DNA of 7,226 nucleotides from Chloroflexota bacterium (GCA_030636125.1 DAOVXM010000128.1:1-7226); one strand, 5' to 3'. Numbered from the stretch's first letter, positions 1 to 7,151 are shown. Program-made: numbers and translations. The notes: generated by a model not told the origin, from the letters alone.

Positions 1-153
1 GATTGGCCTTTCTACACCCAGGTTGTTGAGTATGATGGCTGAGCTATTGCCGAACAGTAAATACAGACCCCACAAGATATCCAACAGCCCATCCTGGTTA
101 GTAGATTTGAAGGCTTTGCGCTCGGTTTCTTTTAAGCTGATTTGCTGGGACAT
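1..153 (-). CDS. N-terminal part of a hypothetical, probably membrane-associated protein (runs off the left edge)
   Basis: I read 51 codons from an ATG at 151-153 (reverse strand) to the window edge with no stop. The protein begins MSQQISLKET and continues into a hydrophobic stretch, DGLLDILWGLYLLFG (residues 21-35), that looks like the start of a membrane segment. The start is supported by AAGGAG (complement of 160-165) six bases upstream. The strong promoter and palindrome upstream (209-281) also point to a real, regulated gene. I do not recognise a named function. The DGLxDxxxGLxLLxxG pattern is one I associate with uncharacterised membrane proteins, sometimes next to small DNA-binding regulators, but this is recall only. 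The C-terminal part is outside the window, so length and topology cannot be judged. Confidence 0.75.
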   Translation of the reverse strand, partial: MSQQISLKETERKAFKSTNQDGLLDILWGLYLLFGNSSAIILNNLGVERPI

Positions 154-159
154 GTCTAA

Positions 160-165
160 CTCCTT
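160..165 (-). promoter_or_regulatory. Ribosome binding site of the left-edge gene
   Basis: AAGGAG on the minus strand lies six bases before the ATG at 151-153. It fixes the start of a partial gene that would otherwise be hard to call. Confidence 0.8.
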
Positions 166-223
166 ATAGATGAAACACTGGCTCTATTGAGCAAGTACGC
201 ATCGTTTTACTTTGAATTGAGTA

Positions 224-244
224 GTACTTTGAAAAACAAAGTAC
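224..244. promoter_or_regulatory. Perfect 21-bp palindrome, probable repressor operator
   Basis: GTACTTTG (224-231), AAAAA (232-236) and CAAAGTAC (237-244) form a perfect 8-bp inverted repeat with a 5-bp spacer. It starts two or three bases downstream of the predicted transcription start of the left-edge gene, a position where a bound repressor would block initiation. Another half-site, TACTTTGAA, occurs at 209-217 and repeats 225-233 at a 16-bp period. A looser CAAGTAC lies at 192-198. Placed in the transcript, the same palindrome would form a 5' hairpin, so an RNA role is not excluded, but position and symmetry favour an operator for a dimeric regulator. Confidence 0.65.
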
Positions 245-253
245 ACTGAAATT

Positions 254-281
254 ATTATACATAATTTTCCAGGGATGTCAA
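254..281 (-). promoter_or_regulatory. Consensus housekeeping-sigma promoter for the left-edge gene
   Basis: On the minus strand, TTGACA (complement of 276-281) is followed after 16 bases by TATAAT (complement of 254-259). Both hexamers match the sigma-70/SigA consensus perfectly. The expected transcription start is near 246-247, giving a leader of about 95 bases before the ATG at 153. Such a strong promoter usually needs a repressor, which fits the palindrome immediately downstream. Confidence 0.85.
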
Positions 282-295
282 GAGGCAAATTAGGT

Positions 296-301
296 TATAA
301 T
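296..301 (+). promoter_or_regulatory. Putative -10 element of the AbrB/PIN promoter
   Basis: TATAAT at 296-301 on the plus strand is a perfect -10 hexamer. No good -35 hexamer lies 16-18 bases upstream (272-279 read GGGATGTC), so the promoter may be weak or activator-dependent. The expected start is near 308, about 44 bases before the ATG at 352. Its -35 zone coincides with the -35 of the divergent minus-strand promoter, so the two promoters are back to back and may compete. Confidence 0.5.
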
Positions 302-314
302 CCATTAGACTGAT

Positions 315-332
315 TTTCTGCATTATCAGAAA
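315..332. promoter_or_regulatory. Inverted repeat in the AbrB/PIN leader, candidate autoregulatory operator
   Basis: TTTCTG (315-320), six bases, then CAGAAA (327-332) form a perfect 6-bp inverted repeat just downstream of the predicted start of the antitoxin-toxin transcript. AbrB-type antitoxins commonly repress their own promoter, so this is a reasonable operator candidate. The region is AT-rich and the arms are short, so chance is possible. Confidence 0.4.
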
Positions 333-351
333 TACTGACATGGAGGTGTTT

Positions 352-630
352 ATGGATGCCACGGTTCAAGTGCGACAACGTGGTACGCTAACTCTTCCGG
401 CGGAATTTAGGAAAAAATACGGGATTCGACCTGGCGATACATTTCATCTAGTTGATCTAGATGGTGTCTTTGTGCTGACGCCAATGGTGCCCATGGTTCC
501 GGAATTGGCGCGCGAAATTGAAAAAGCCCGCCTTGAAGCCGGCTTGAGTACAGAGGATTTGTTAATAGCTTTACGAGAGCAACGCGAGCGTTATTATCAA
601 GAAAAATATGATTCCAGTGGAACGGACTAA
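352..630 (+). CDS. AbrB/SpoVT-type antitoxin of a PIN-toxin pair
   Basis: This is a 92-residue protein with an N-terminal swapped-hairpin AbrB (SpoVT/MazE-like) DNA-binding domain at about residues 3-44. It is recognisable from VQVRQRGTLTLPAEFRKKYG, then IRPGDTF and a GVFVLTP strand. A PMVPMV hinge (residues 44-49) leads to a charged C-terminal helix (51-84) of the kind that binds the toxin. I prefer the ATG at 352 over the in-frame ATG at 340: GGAGG at 342-346 is five bases before 352, and it lies inside the coding sequence if 340 is used. The gene overlaps the PIN gene by 23 bases, which implies translational coupling. The inferred role is to neutralise the PIN ribonuclease and to repress its own promoter. 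Confidence 0.88.
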   Translation: MDATVQVRQRGTLTLPAEFRKKYGIRPGDTFHLVDLDGVFVLTPMVPMVPELAREIEKARLEAGLSTEDLLIALREQRERYYQEKYDSSGTD

Positions 631-1052
631 GTCTCGGGTTTTTCTCGACGCTGACATTTTGTTCGCTGGGGCGGCATCACCTACAGAATATGGTGCGAGT
701 CTTGTCATCTTACGCATGGCTGAAATCACCCTGATTGAAGCTGTATCTTCGCAACAGGTGATCACTGAAGTTGAGCGCAATCTATCAGCTAAGATGCCTG
801 AAGCACTACCTGCGTTCCAAATGCTGGTTAAACGATGCTTGCTGGTTACACTTGATCCTATCTTGGATGATCTAATCCCCCATCAAGGGCTAGCTGACCC
901 GAAGGATTTACCGATTCTAGTGGCTGTCTTAAGCCAGGGTTGTCCTCATCTGGTTACATTTAATATACACCACTACCAGCCAGGGCCTCCCCAGGTAGCC
1001 GTTCTACGTCCAGGGGAATACATTGGGCGAGTGCGGGAGCTGCTGGGGCGGC

Positions 1053-1072
<20 letters not shown>
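608..1072 (+). CDS. PIN-domain ribonuclease toxin
   Basis: This 154-residue protein has the order of a PIN (VapC-like) domain. [10 protein letters not shown] near the N terminus supplies acidic residues D14/D16, VITEVERN supplies E54/E56, and [12 protein letters not shown] supplies D97/D100. The fourth motif reads LVTFNIHHY, with Asn119 where many PIN proteins have Asp. That variant occurs in a recognised subset of PIN proteins, so activity is still plausible. PIN domains bind Mg2+ or Mn2+ and cut RNA; VapC toxins often cut tRNA or rRNA. The start overlaps the antitoxin gene by 23 bases. The 3' end overlaps the convergent zwf gene by 20 bases, and no terminator was seen between them. The target RNA cannot be told from sequence. 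Confidence 0.85.
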
Positions 1073-2528
<1,456 letters not shown>

Positions 2529-2538
2529 ACCAATCTCG

Positions 2539-3447
2539 CTAAGTTTCTCGTTTTATCGCATGGCCACCAAATTGGTTGCGCATGGCAGAAAGCAATTTAT
2601 CGCCAAAGGGGGCTTCTTCGCGTGAGCGGAAACGGCGTTGTAAAGCCAGTGTGATAACCGGGATGGAGAGGCCCAAATCGATGCCTTCCATCACGGTCCA
2701 GCGCCCTTCACCGGAGTCGGGCACATAGGCTGCGATGCCTTCCAGGGTTGGGTTCTCCCCTAGAGCCTCAGCGGTCAGGTCAAGCAGCCAGGAGCGCACC
2801 ACGCTGCCATAGCGCCAGACTTCGGCGATCTGGTGCAGGTCGAGGTTGAATTCGCGCTTGGCTTCCATCAACTCAAATCCCTCGGCGTAAGCCTGCATCA
2901 GGCCATACTCGATGCCGTTATGGACCATTTTGACAAAGTGACCGGAGCCGGCTGGTCCAACATGCCCCCAACCTTGGTCTGCGCCAGGAGCGAGGGTCTC
3001 GAAGATCGGTCTTAATCGCTCGACGACTTCCCCCTCACCGCCGATCATCATGCTGTAGCCTTCGCTCAGTCCCCACACACCGCCGCTGGTGCCCACATCA
3101 ACAAAATTAAGCCCCTGCTTTTCTAGCGTTTCAGCGCGGCGCTGCGAATCTTTATAGTTTGAGTTGCCGCCATCTAGAATGACATCTCCAGGGGAGAGTC
3201 GCTCAGCCAGGGCGTTAATGGTGCTTTCAGTGGGGTTCCCGGCTGGTACCATGACCCAGACTGCGCGTGGGGCGGACAACTTCGCCACGACCTCATCCAA
3301 TGTGCGTGCCCCTTCTGCTCCACCAGCTTCGGCAGATTGGATGGCCTCTTCGTTCAGATCGAAGGTTACCACTCGGTGACCACCGCCTAACAAGCGCGTG
3401 GTCATGTTGGCTCCCATTTTACCTAAGCCAATCATCCCAATTTCCAT
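2539..3447 (-). CDS. gnd: 6-phosphogluconate dehydrogenase, decarboxylating, short form
   Basis: The enzyme oxidatively decarboxylates 6-phosphogluconate to ribulose-5-phosphate. At 302 residues it is the short (YqeC-like) form; the long form is about 470. The coenzyme motif GLGKMG is at 7-12, and DGGNSNYKD is at 92-100. [16 protein letters not shown] (119-134) carries the substrate-binding Ser-Gly-Gly, and [12 protein letters not shown] (171-182) carries catalytic K173 plus N177 and E180. SGEGRW is at 245-250. The second strand ends in an acidic residue (TFDLN, D30), a feature that usually favours NAD over NADP. The start has AAGGAG (complement of 3457-3462) nine bases upstream. A large hairpin (3489-3541) sits between it and folE, so gnd may be expressed separately from folE. 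zwf follows after ten bases. Confidence 0.95.
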   Translation of the reverse strand: MEIGMIGLGKMGANMTTRLLGGGHRVVTFDLNEEAIQSAEAGGAEGARTLDEVVAKLSAPRAVWVMVPAGNPTESTINALAERLSPGDVILDGGNSNYKDSQRRAETLEKQGLNFVDVGTSGGVWGLSEGYSMMIGGEGEVVERLRPIFETLAPGADQGWGHVGPAGSGHFVKMVHNGIEYGLMQAYAEGFELMEAKREFNLDLHQIAEVWRYGSVVRSWLLDLTAEALGENPTLEGIAAYVPDSGEGRWTVMEGIDLGLSIPVITLALQRRFRSREEAPFGDKLLSAMRNQFGGHAIKRET

Positions 3448-3488
3448 GTTTGGTTGCTCCTTTTTTGTTCTATGTCTTTAAGAGATCT

Positions 3489-3541
3489 CGGAAAAATGGT
3501 TTGCATGGGAGCGTACTCCCTCCATACAAACCATTTTTCCG
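3489..3541. terminator. Long symmetrical hairpin between folE and gnd (terminator or attenuator)
   Basis: Arms CGGAAAAATGGTTTG (3489-3503) and CAAACCATTTTTCCG (3527-3541) match perfectly over 15 bp. The 23-base loop region can fold further (GGGAG with CTCCC around CGTA). In either direction a core stem is followed by five U, as in bidirectional terminators where the A and U tracts pair. Genes on both sides read leftward, so as a terminator it would end or attenuate folE transcription before gnd. No clear promoter was found in the 41 bases between it and the gnd start. Alternatives are a processing or stability element, or a dispersed palindromic repeat. Confidence 0.5.
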
Positions 3542-3574
3542 GCTCAATCTATCCTAAGCTGAACGATGTTCATC

Positions 3575-4219
3575 TCAACTATCAAAACGGTGACGGCCGA
3601 TGTGGTTCATGAATTCGGCGCGGGTCTTCTCGTTGCTCTTGAAGGTGCCCAGTAATGCGCTGGTTACCATGCTGGCGTTGGCTTTCTTGACACCGCGCAT
3701 CATGCTGCACATGTGGGCGCCCTCAACGACGACCGCCACACCTTGTGGGTGAAGCACTTCGTTAATGAATTCAGCGATTTGCTGGGTCATGCGTTCCTGT
3801 ACCTGTAAGCGTCGGGCAAACATGTCGACAATACGAGGAATTTTGCTCAAGCCAATCACTTTGCCATTCGGGATGTAGGCTACATGCGCTTTGCCCAAAA
3901 AAGGCAGCATATGATGCTCACACAGGCTATAGAACTCGATGTCTTTGACAATGACCATCTCATTGTACTCCACATCGAATAAAGCGTCATTGATCATTTT
4001 AACCGGGTCTGTGTGGTAACCAGCGGTTAATTCGTCGTACATACGCGCCACACGTTCAGGCGTACGCTGCAAGCCCTGTCGCTCAGGGTCTTCACCGATA
4101 TTCAATAATAGGCTGTAAACGGCCTCTTGAACGGCCTCTTTCTTTTCACCTTCGTCGTGATGGCCGTTTGGGCTGATTTGGAATAAATCTTCTAATTGAG
4201 TTGTACTTATCTTGTGCAT
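3575..4219 (-). CDS. folE: GTP cyclohydrolase I (type IA)
   Basis: It converts GTP to 7,8-dihydroneopterin triphosphate, the first step of tetrahydrofolate (and other pterin) synthesis, as a cytoplasmic toroidal decamer. The 214-residue length fits. Zinc-site and catalytic residues are visible: C100, H102 and H103 in [10 protein letters not shown], and C171 in [11 protein letters not shown]. These correspond to E. coli C110, H112, H113 and C181, and make this the zinc-dependent type. The family segments [10 protein letters not shown] (52-61) and [22 protein letters not shown] (122-143) are intact. The first 25 residues are variable. The start has AAAGGAG (complement of 4226-4232) six bases upstream, directly after a small hairpin. 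Its neighbours are sugar genes with no obvious pterin link; no other folate gene is in the window. Confidence 0.97.
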   Translation of the reverse strand: MHKISTTQLEDLFQISPNGHHDEGEKKEAVQEAVYSLLLNIGEDPERQGLQRTPERVARMYDELTAGYHTDPVKMINDALFDVEYNEMVIVKDIEFYSLCEHHMLPFLGKAHVAYIPNGKVIGLSKIPRIVDMFARRLQVQERMTQQIAEFINEVLHPQGVAVVVEGAHMCSMMRGVKKANASMVTSALLGTFKSNEKTRAEFMNHIGRHRFDS

Positions 4220-4225
4220 TGTTAT

Positions 4226-4248
4226 CTCCTTTCGCGAATAACGCGAAA
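4226..4248 (-). promoter_or_regulatory. Hairpin abutting the folE ribosome binding site
   Basis: TTTCGCG (4230-4236), five bases and CGCGAAA (4242-4248) form a perfect 7-bp inverted repeat. In the folE transcript the 3' arm runs into the ribosome site (CGCGAAAGGAG), so two or three A's of the Shine-Dalgarno region would be paired and the GGAG core would sit at the stem base. It could tune translation or be a protein-binding operator. It is too small to be a known riboswitch. Confidence 0.45.
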
Positions 4249-4286
4249 AAATTTCATATCAAAGATTGGGTTGATTCCCAGAAAAA

Positions 4287-4314
4287 ATTATATTTGTGTT
4301 CCACATCTGGTCAG
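4287..4314 (-). promoter_or_regulatory. folE: Candidate folE promoter
   Basis: On the minus strand, CTGACC (complement of 4309-4314, 4 of 6 to TTGACA) lies 16 bases before a perfect TATAAT (complement of 4287-4292). The expected start is near 4280, giving a leader of about 60 bases containing the hairpin at 4230-4248. The 192-base gap after glk otherwise holds a weak AT-rich hairpin at 4402-4419 and a short tandem repeat (CATAAGAAA twice at 4373-4392). No convincing terminator for glk was seen. Confidence 0.5.
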
Positions 4315-4411
4315 ACAATAAGGTTACCTATTCTCTGATGTAGTGAAAGCCTGTTTGCTTACCTGTTTTTAGCATAAGAAAAACATAAGAAATCCGGTCT
4401 TGATCATTTAT

Positions 4412-5419
4412 TTATGATCGAGTAAATTCTCCAGCATAAGACTCTAAAACGTGACAGGCTGCACCCAATAGGGCGACCTTGGGATTCAGAATAATGTGCA
4501 CCGGTATTTGAGCTAATAATCCTGAAAGACGACCTTTTTTCCGGAAGGGGGCCATAAAGATTTCGCTCTCCAAGAAAGGCGCGATGCGAGGTGGGATACC
4601 GCCTCCCAGGTAGACCCCTCCGGTTGCCCCCAGCTTGAGGGCCAGGTTGCCGGCTTCTGCTCCCAAAATTGACACAAACGTTTCGAGCGTGGCCTGGCAG
4701 AGTTTACAAGGCTTATCTGCCTTGAGGACGGCGTTGAAAATGACAGGGGTTGGGTCATCCGCGCTTGCCAATTGCTCACTTAGCCAGGCTGGTTCCTCGG
4801 CGTAGCCGCTGTCCTTTAGAAAGGCGTAGATATTGGGTATCCCTTTGCCAGAGCAAACCCGCTCGAAACTAACATGTCCAAAAGACCCTTGGAGGTAACG
4901 AAGCATTTCCACCTCCAGTGGAGTGGTAGGGGCAAAGTCGGCGTGGCCTCCTTCTGAGGCGTGCGCCCGGTACTTGTCTCCATCCCAGGTGAGATAAGCT
5001 TCGCCCAGCCCCGTACCTGGAGCGATAACAGCTAGTGGCCCTTTAGGAGCAGGACGGCCTATATTTATTGTGTGTACATCGTCAGGCTGGAGGAAAGGTA
5101 CCGCATGGGCAATTGCTGACAGATCGTTCAACAGGCGCACGGATGAAATCTCTAATGCCTCCTGTAGGTTTTGTTCATCAATCACCCAGGGCAAATTAGT
5201 GATCGTTGCCTGGTTACCGACTACCGGACCTGCCACGCCAAAACTAGCCCGCTCTACTTGGAAATTGACCTGGCCTAGAAACTCACCTACAAGCTCTTCC
5301 AGGCTGAGGTATTTGGCGCTGGGAAAAGTCGCCTCCGTTAAGGGTGCGTATATCCCAGCTTGAGGTGAGTAAATGGCCAGGTTGGTCTTGGTACCACCGA
5401 TATCGCCGGCAAGTAGCAT
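4412..5419 (-). CDS. glk: Glucokinase (E. coli Glk family)
   Basis: It phosphorylates glucose with ATP to glucose-6-phosphate, feeding glycolysis and the zwf-gnd pathway encoded downstream. The protein has 335 residues; E. coli Glk has 321. The phosphate-binding motif GDIGGTKT is at 5-12, and catalytic N98-D99 are in LLNDLSAIA. APGTGLGEA is at 133-141. EGGHADFAP at 156-164 gives glucose-contacting E156 and H159, and E186 in FERVCSGKG corresponds to E. coli E187. LGGGIPPRI is at 271-279. It lacks the CxCGxxGCxE zinc motif of ROK glucokinases, so it belongs to the separate Glk family. The ATG has AAGGTG (complement of 5424-5429) four bases upstream. A candidate promoter and a structured leader lie in the 98-base gap upstream. 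Confidence 0.95.
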   Translation of the reverse strand: MLLAGDIGGTKTNLAIYSPQAGIYAPLTEATFPSAKYLSLEELVGEFLGQVNFQVERASFGVAGPVVGNQATITNLPWVIDEQNLQEALEISSVRLLNDLSAIAHAVPFLQPDDVHTINIGRPAPKGPLAVIAPGTGLGEAYLTWDGDKYRAHASEGGHADFAPTTPLEVEMLRYLQGSFGHVSFERVCSGKGIPNIYAFLKDSGYAEEPAWLSEQLASADDPTPVIFNAVLKADKPCKLCQATLETFVSILGAEAGNLALKLGATGGVYLGGGIPPRIAPFLESEIFMAPFRKKGRLSGLLAQIPVHIILNPKVALLGAACHVLESYAGEFTRS

Positions 5420-5440
5420 ATTACACCTTGGAAGATCATG

Positions 5441-5479
5441 CGCGGATGATTAGACGGAGTCGTCCGGCTTTCACCCGCG
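5441..5479 (-). promoter_or_regulatory. Structured element in the glk leader
   Basis: In the minus-strand transcript a 9-bp outer stem (CGCGGGTGA with TCATCCGCG, one G-U pair; 5471-5479 with 5441-5449) encloses a short inner stem (CGGA with TCCG; 5463-5466 with 5455-5458). It ends about 20 bases before the glk ATG. No U tract follows, so it is not a standard terminator of the upstream gene. It may be a leader structure or an operator; I recognise no known RNA family. Confidence 0.35.
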
Positions 5480-5481
5480 TT

Positions 5482-5510
5482 ATTCTCCGAAATTAAATTC
5501 TTTATGTCAG
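5482..5510 (-). promoter_or_regulatory. glk: Candidate glk promoter
   Basis: CTGACA (complement of 5505-5510, 5 of 6 to the -35 consensus) is followed after 17 bases by GAGAAT (complement of 5482-5487, 4 of 6 to the -10 consensus). It would start transcription near 5475, at the edge of the structured element. Moderate match only; glk could also be read through from upstream. Confidence 0.35.
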
Positions 5511-5517
5511 CGTTAAT

Positions 5518-5838
5518 TTATTCGGCTGGGGTTAGGACAACGCAGTTATCATTGCCCAATTCGTTGGGAATGTAGGCATCCGCGTGCCAATCGTTACACC
5601 ATTGCTCACCGTTGACCAAGTAGCGGAAACGGTATTCCTGGCCTGGATCTAAATCCAGAGTGGTTTTATATGAGTCTTTTTTAAGACGTTTCATGGGCGT
5701 GGCTGTGGTGTTCCAATCATTGAAGTCACCAACCAGGTGGATGTTTTCGACCTGGATACCTGCAGGTAACTCGTCTGAGGGTACTTCAAAAATGACTTTG
5801 CTCACTTTACGAGATTTTAGGTATTTCCTCGATAACAT
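5518..5838 (-). CDS. Stand-alone CBM48/AMPK-type glycogen-binding domain protein
   Basis: The 106-residue protein is essentially one early-set beta-sandwich domain (about residues 13-104). This is the type found at the N terminus of glycogen-branching and isoamylase enzymes and in AMPK beta subunits. It shows NIHLVGDFNDWN (32-43), FRYLVNGEQW (71-80) and a GNDNCVV end (95-101). By hand alignment to the AMPK beta domain, W42, R72 (Lys in AMPK), W80 and an Asn near 96-98 fall at the carbohydrate-contacting positions, so glucan binding is plausible. No catalytic domain is attached. The start is strongly supported by GGAGGTG (complement of 5844-5850) five bases upstream. It lies 45 bases after the receiver gene and 98 before glk. 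Its role as a glucan sensor or adaptor is inference. Confidence 0.85.
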   Translation of the reverse strand: MLSRKYLKSRKVSKVIFEVPSDELPAGIQVENIHLVGDFNDWNTTATPMKRLKKDSYKTTLDLDPGQEYRFRYLVNGEQWCNDWHADAYIPNELGNDNCVVLTPAE

Positions 5839-5883
5839 GATTACACCTCCATATATTTACAGTTATGACGAGGGATATGTCTC

Positions 5884-6255
5884 TTACCTATACCCCAACA
5901 ATTCTTCGATTGTTTTCAAAAAAGTCCCGGCTGGTGTTCCTTTAATTAGAACAACTTCTGCGCCGGCGGATTGTGCTGACCGAAGATCCTGCTCGGAGTC
6001 AACCATTACCAGACACGGCACCTGCGGACATGCTTCTTTGAGCTGCTTAAGTGAAGTAAGGCTTTCACTATAGGGCAGGTTGAAATCCAGGACAACCAAT
6101 TCAAGGTGGTGTTGCTTCACAATTCCCAACGCGGTTTCGTAATCCTCTACCTGGCAGGTAGGTTTGACCTGAAAGGTGGATTCCAGTAATTTCTTCAAAC
6201 TATCGCTGAGACTACCCGGGTTGGCGATGATGAGAGCTGAGCAGTATTTTGCCAT
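5884..6255 (-). CDS. Single-domain response-regulator receiver, degenerate
   Basis: From the ATG at 6253-6255 the protein has 123 residues and is one CheY-like receiver fold with no output domain. The phospho-acceptor is present at D57 (LVVLDFNLP) and the switch Lys at K105 (VLIKGTP). The acidic pair that binds Mg2+ is absent: residues 12-13 read Asn-Pro (LIIANPG). The usual Thr/Ser position appears to be D86 (MVDSE). Phosphorylation is therefore doubtful and it may signal by protein contact alone. I chose 6255 because the receiver fold begins there, leaving a 25-base gap after the sigma gene. An in-frame ATG at 6348 would add an unrelated 31-residue extension overlapping that gene; an in-frame GTG at 6267 is a lesser alternative. 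The ribosome site is weak (AGG), suggesting coupling to the sigma gene. Confidence 0.8.
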   Translation of the reverse strand: MAKYCSALIIANPGSLSDSLKKLLESTFQVKPTCQVEDYETALGIVKQHHLELVVLDFNLPYSESLTSLKQLKEACPQVPCLVMVDSEQDLRSAQSAGAEVVLIKGTPAGTFLKTIEELLGYR

Positions 6256-6280
6256 GTTGCCTATCACTTGATCACCGGGC

Positions 6281-7021
6281 CTACACCGCCTGCGATCCGG
6301 CATGAGCTTTTTCAAAGGAAGCGAGAAATTCCTGGGATGATATTCCACTGCGTTCTAATTGTTTTTTTAGGCGAATGCGAGCATCATAGAGAAGTTTATA
6401 AAGTGCGTTGCGATTGGTGCCCATCTGCCGTGCGGTTTCTTCGATAGGCATGCCATGAACGTATGTCGCAACTAAAGCCCGGTTTTGCTTATCGGTGAGC
6501 TCTTCAGTGATTACCTTGTGCAGTTGCTCGAGCAGAATTTGTTGGGAGGCCAATTGTTCGGTATTGGCGAAATTAGTTTTTGGTAAGAAGCGCGCTACCG
6601 CCTCTTCAGCCGGGTCGTCTCCGATAATTTCGTCGAGAGAGACGTCCTTCCAGCGTCGGCGGCGGAGCTCTGTTAGCGTCACGCGTACGGCGATCTTTTT
6701 CGCCCAGGTTAAGAAATGGCTTTCCCCACGAAAAGTCTCCAGTGCAGCCAGAATGCGCAGCAAGGCGTCTTGTACAAAATCTTCCAGGTCTTCCTCTCTC
6801 AGGTTGCTGGATGTGGAAAATGTATACCGCAGACCTCTTAAAAGGAAGTGACGTAGATCTTCGAGAGCTTCTCCCTGGTTTGGACCACACAAATCAGCTA
6901 ACCAGGCTTTATTATCACGAGATCTCGTGGAAGATGAAGTTATCCGTTCGTGGTGTTTGGTTTTTGCAGGACCAAGGCCTACCATTCGAGATTTGTAAAG
7001 CGTTTGAGCACTTGTGGTCAT
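6281..7021 (-). CDS. ECF-type RNA polymerase sigma factor
   Basis: The 246-residue protein carries the two sigma-70 domains typical of ECF sigma factors. Region 2 spans about 50-125, with DLEDFVQDALLRIL (78-91, core binding) and FRGESHFLTWAKKIA (97-111) leading to a basic stretch with LRRRRWK. Region 4 spans about 162-224, with helix-turn-helix MPIEETARQMGTNRNALYKL (191-210). No region 3 lies between them. It is longer than most ECF factors because of a polar N-terminal tail of about 50 residues and a 20-residue C-terminal tail. The ATG has AGAAGGTGA (complement of 7028-7036) upstream. The next gene is a receiver-like protein; no anti-sigma gene with a zinc-finger or membrane segment is in the window. 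A possible -10 (TATCAT, complement of 7057-7062) lies upstream without a clear -35. Confidence 0.9.
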   Translation of the reverse strand: MTTSAQTLYKSRMVGLGPAKTKHHERITSSSTRSRDNKAWLADLCGPNQGEALEDLRHFLLRGLRYTFSTSSNLREEDLEDFVQDALLRILAALETFRGESHFLTWAKKIAVRVTLTELRRRRWKDVSLDEIIGDDPAEEAVARFLPKTNFANTEQLASQQILLEQLHKVITEELTDKQNRALVATYVHGMPIEETARQMGTNRNALYKLLYDARIRLKKQLERSGISSQEFLASFEKAHAGSQAV

Positions 7022-7122
7022 TTGAGGTCACCTTCTAAACTTTGTTTTCTACCAGTATGATAGCCGTAAAAAAGTTTTTCCACATCGGTGAAAGAACTTA
7101 TTTTGTATGGTTAACTATGCAT

Positions 7123-7151
7123 AAAAAAAAGACTACTCAGCGAGTAGTCTT
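7123..7151 (-). terminator. Strong intrinsic terminator of a transcript entering from the right
   Basis: On the minus strand GACTACTC (7149-7142 in the plus count), loop GCT and GAGTAGTC pair perfectly, extended to 10 bp by flanking AA/TT, and are followed by a run of eight T (complement of 7123-7130). It is a textbook Rho-independent terminator ending a minus-strand gene or RNA whose body is beyond 7226. It separates that transcript from the sigma-factor gene. Confidence 0.92.

Noticed and set aside
340..351. Upstream ATG at 340 as the antitoxin start
   Set aside because: The Shine-Dalgarno GGAGG at 342-346 would be inside the coding region; it is correctly spaced for the ATG at 352.
4119..4140. 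Tandem repeat of about 10-12 bp (ACGGCCTCTT twice)
   Set aside because: It is inside folE and encodes a repeated Glu-Ala-Val in a variable N-terminal helix; no sign of a regulatory or mobile element.
4402..4419. GATCAT/ATGATC inverted repeat at the glk stop as a terminator
   Set aside because: The stem is six AT-rich pairs with no following U tract, too weak for an intrinsic terminator.
5490..5520. AAATTAA/TTAATTT inverted repeat at the end of the CBM48 gene
   Set aside because: All A-T arms with a 16-base loop in an AT-rich region; likely chance.
5660..6073. Plus-strand open frame of 137 codons opposite the CBM48 and receiver genes
   Set aside because: It spans two well-supported genes and their intergenic gap on the opposite strand, without a ribosome site or recognisable domain.
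6256..6348. N-terminal extension of the receiver gene to the ATG at 6348
   Set aside because: The extra 31 residues are basic and unrelated to a receiver and would overlap the sigma gene by 68 bases. The ATG at 6253-6255 starts exactly at the fold.
6495..6851. Plus-strand open frame of 118 codons opposite the sigma factor gene
   Set aside because: Ser/Arg-rich translation typical of the antisense of a coding gene; the sigma domains on the other strand account for this sequence.
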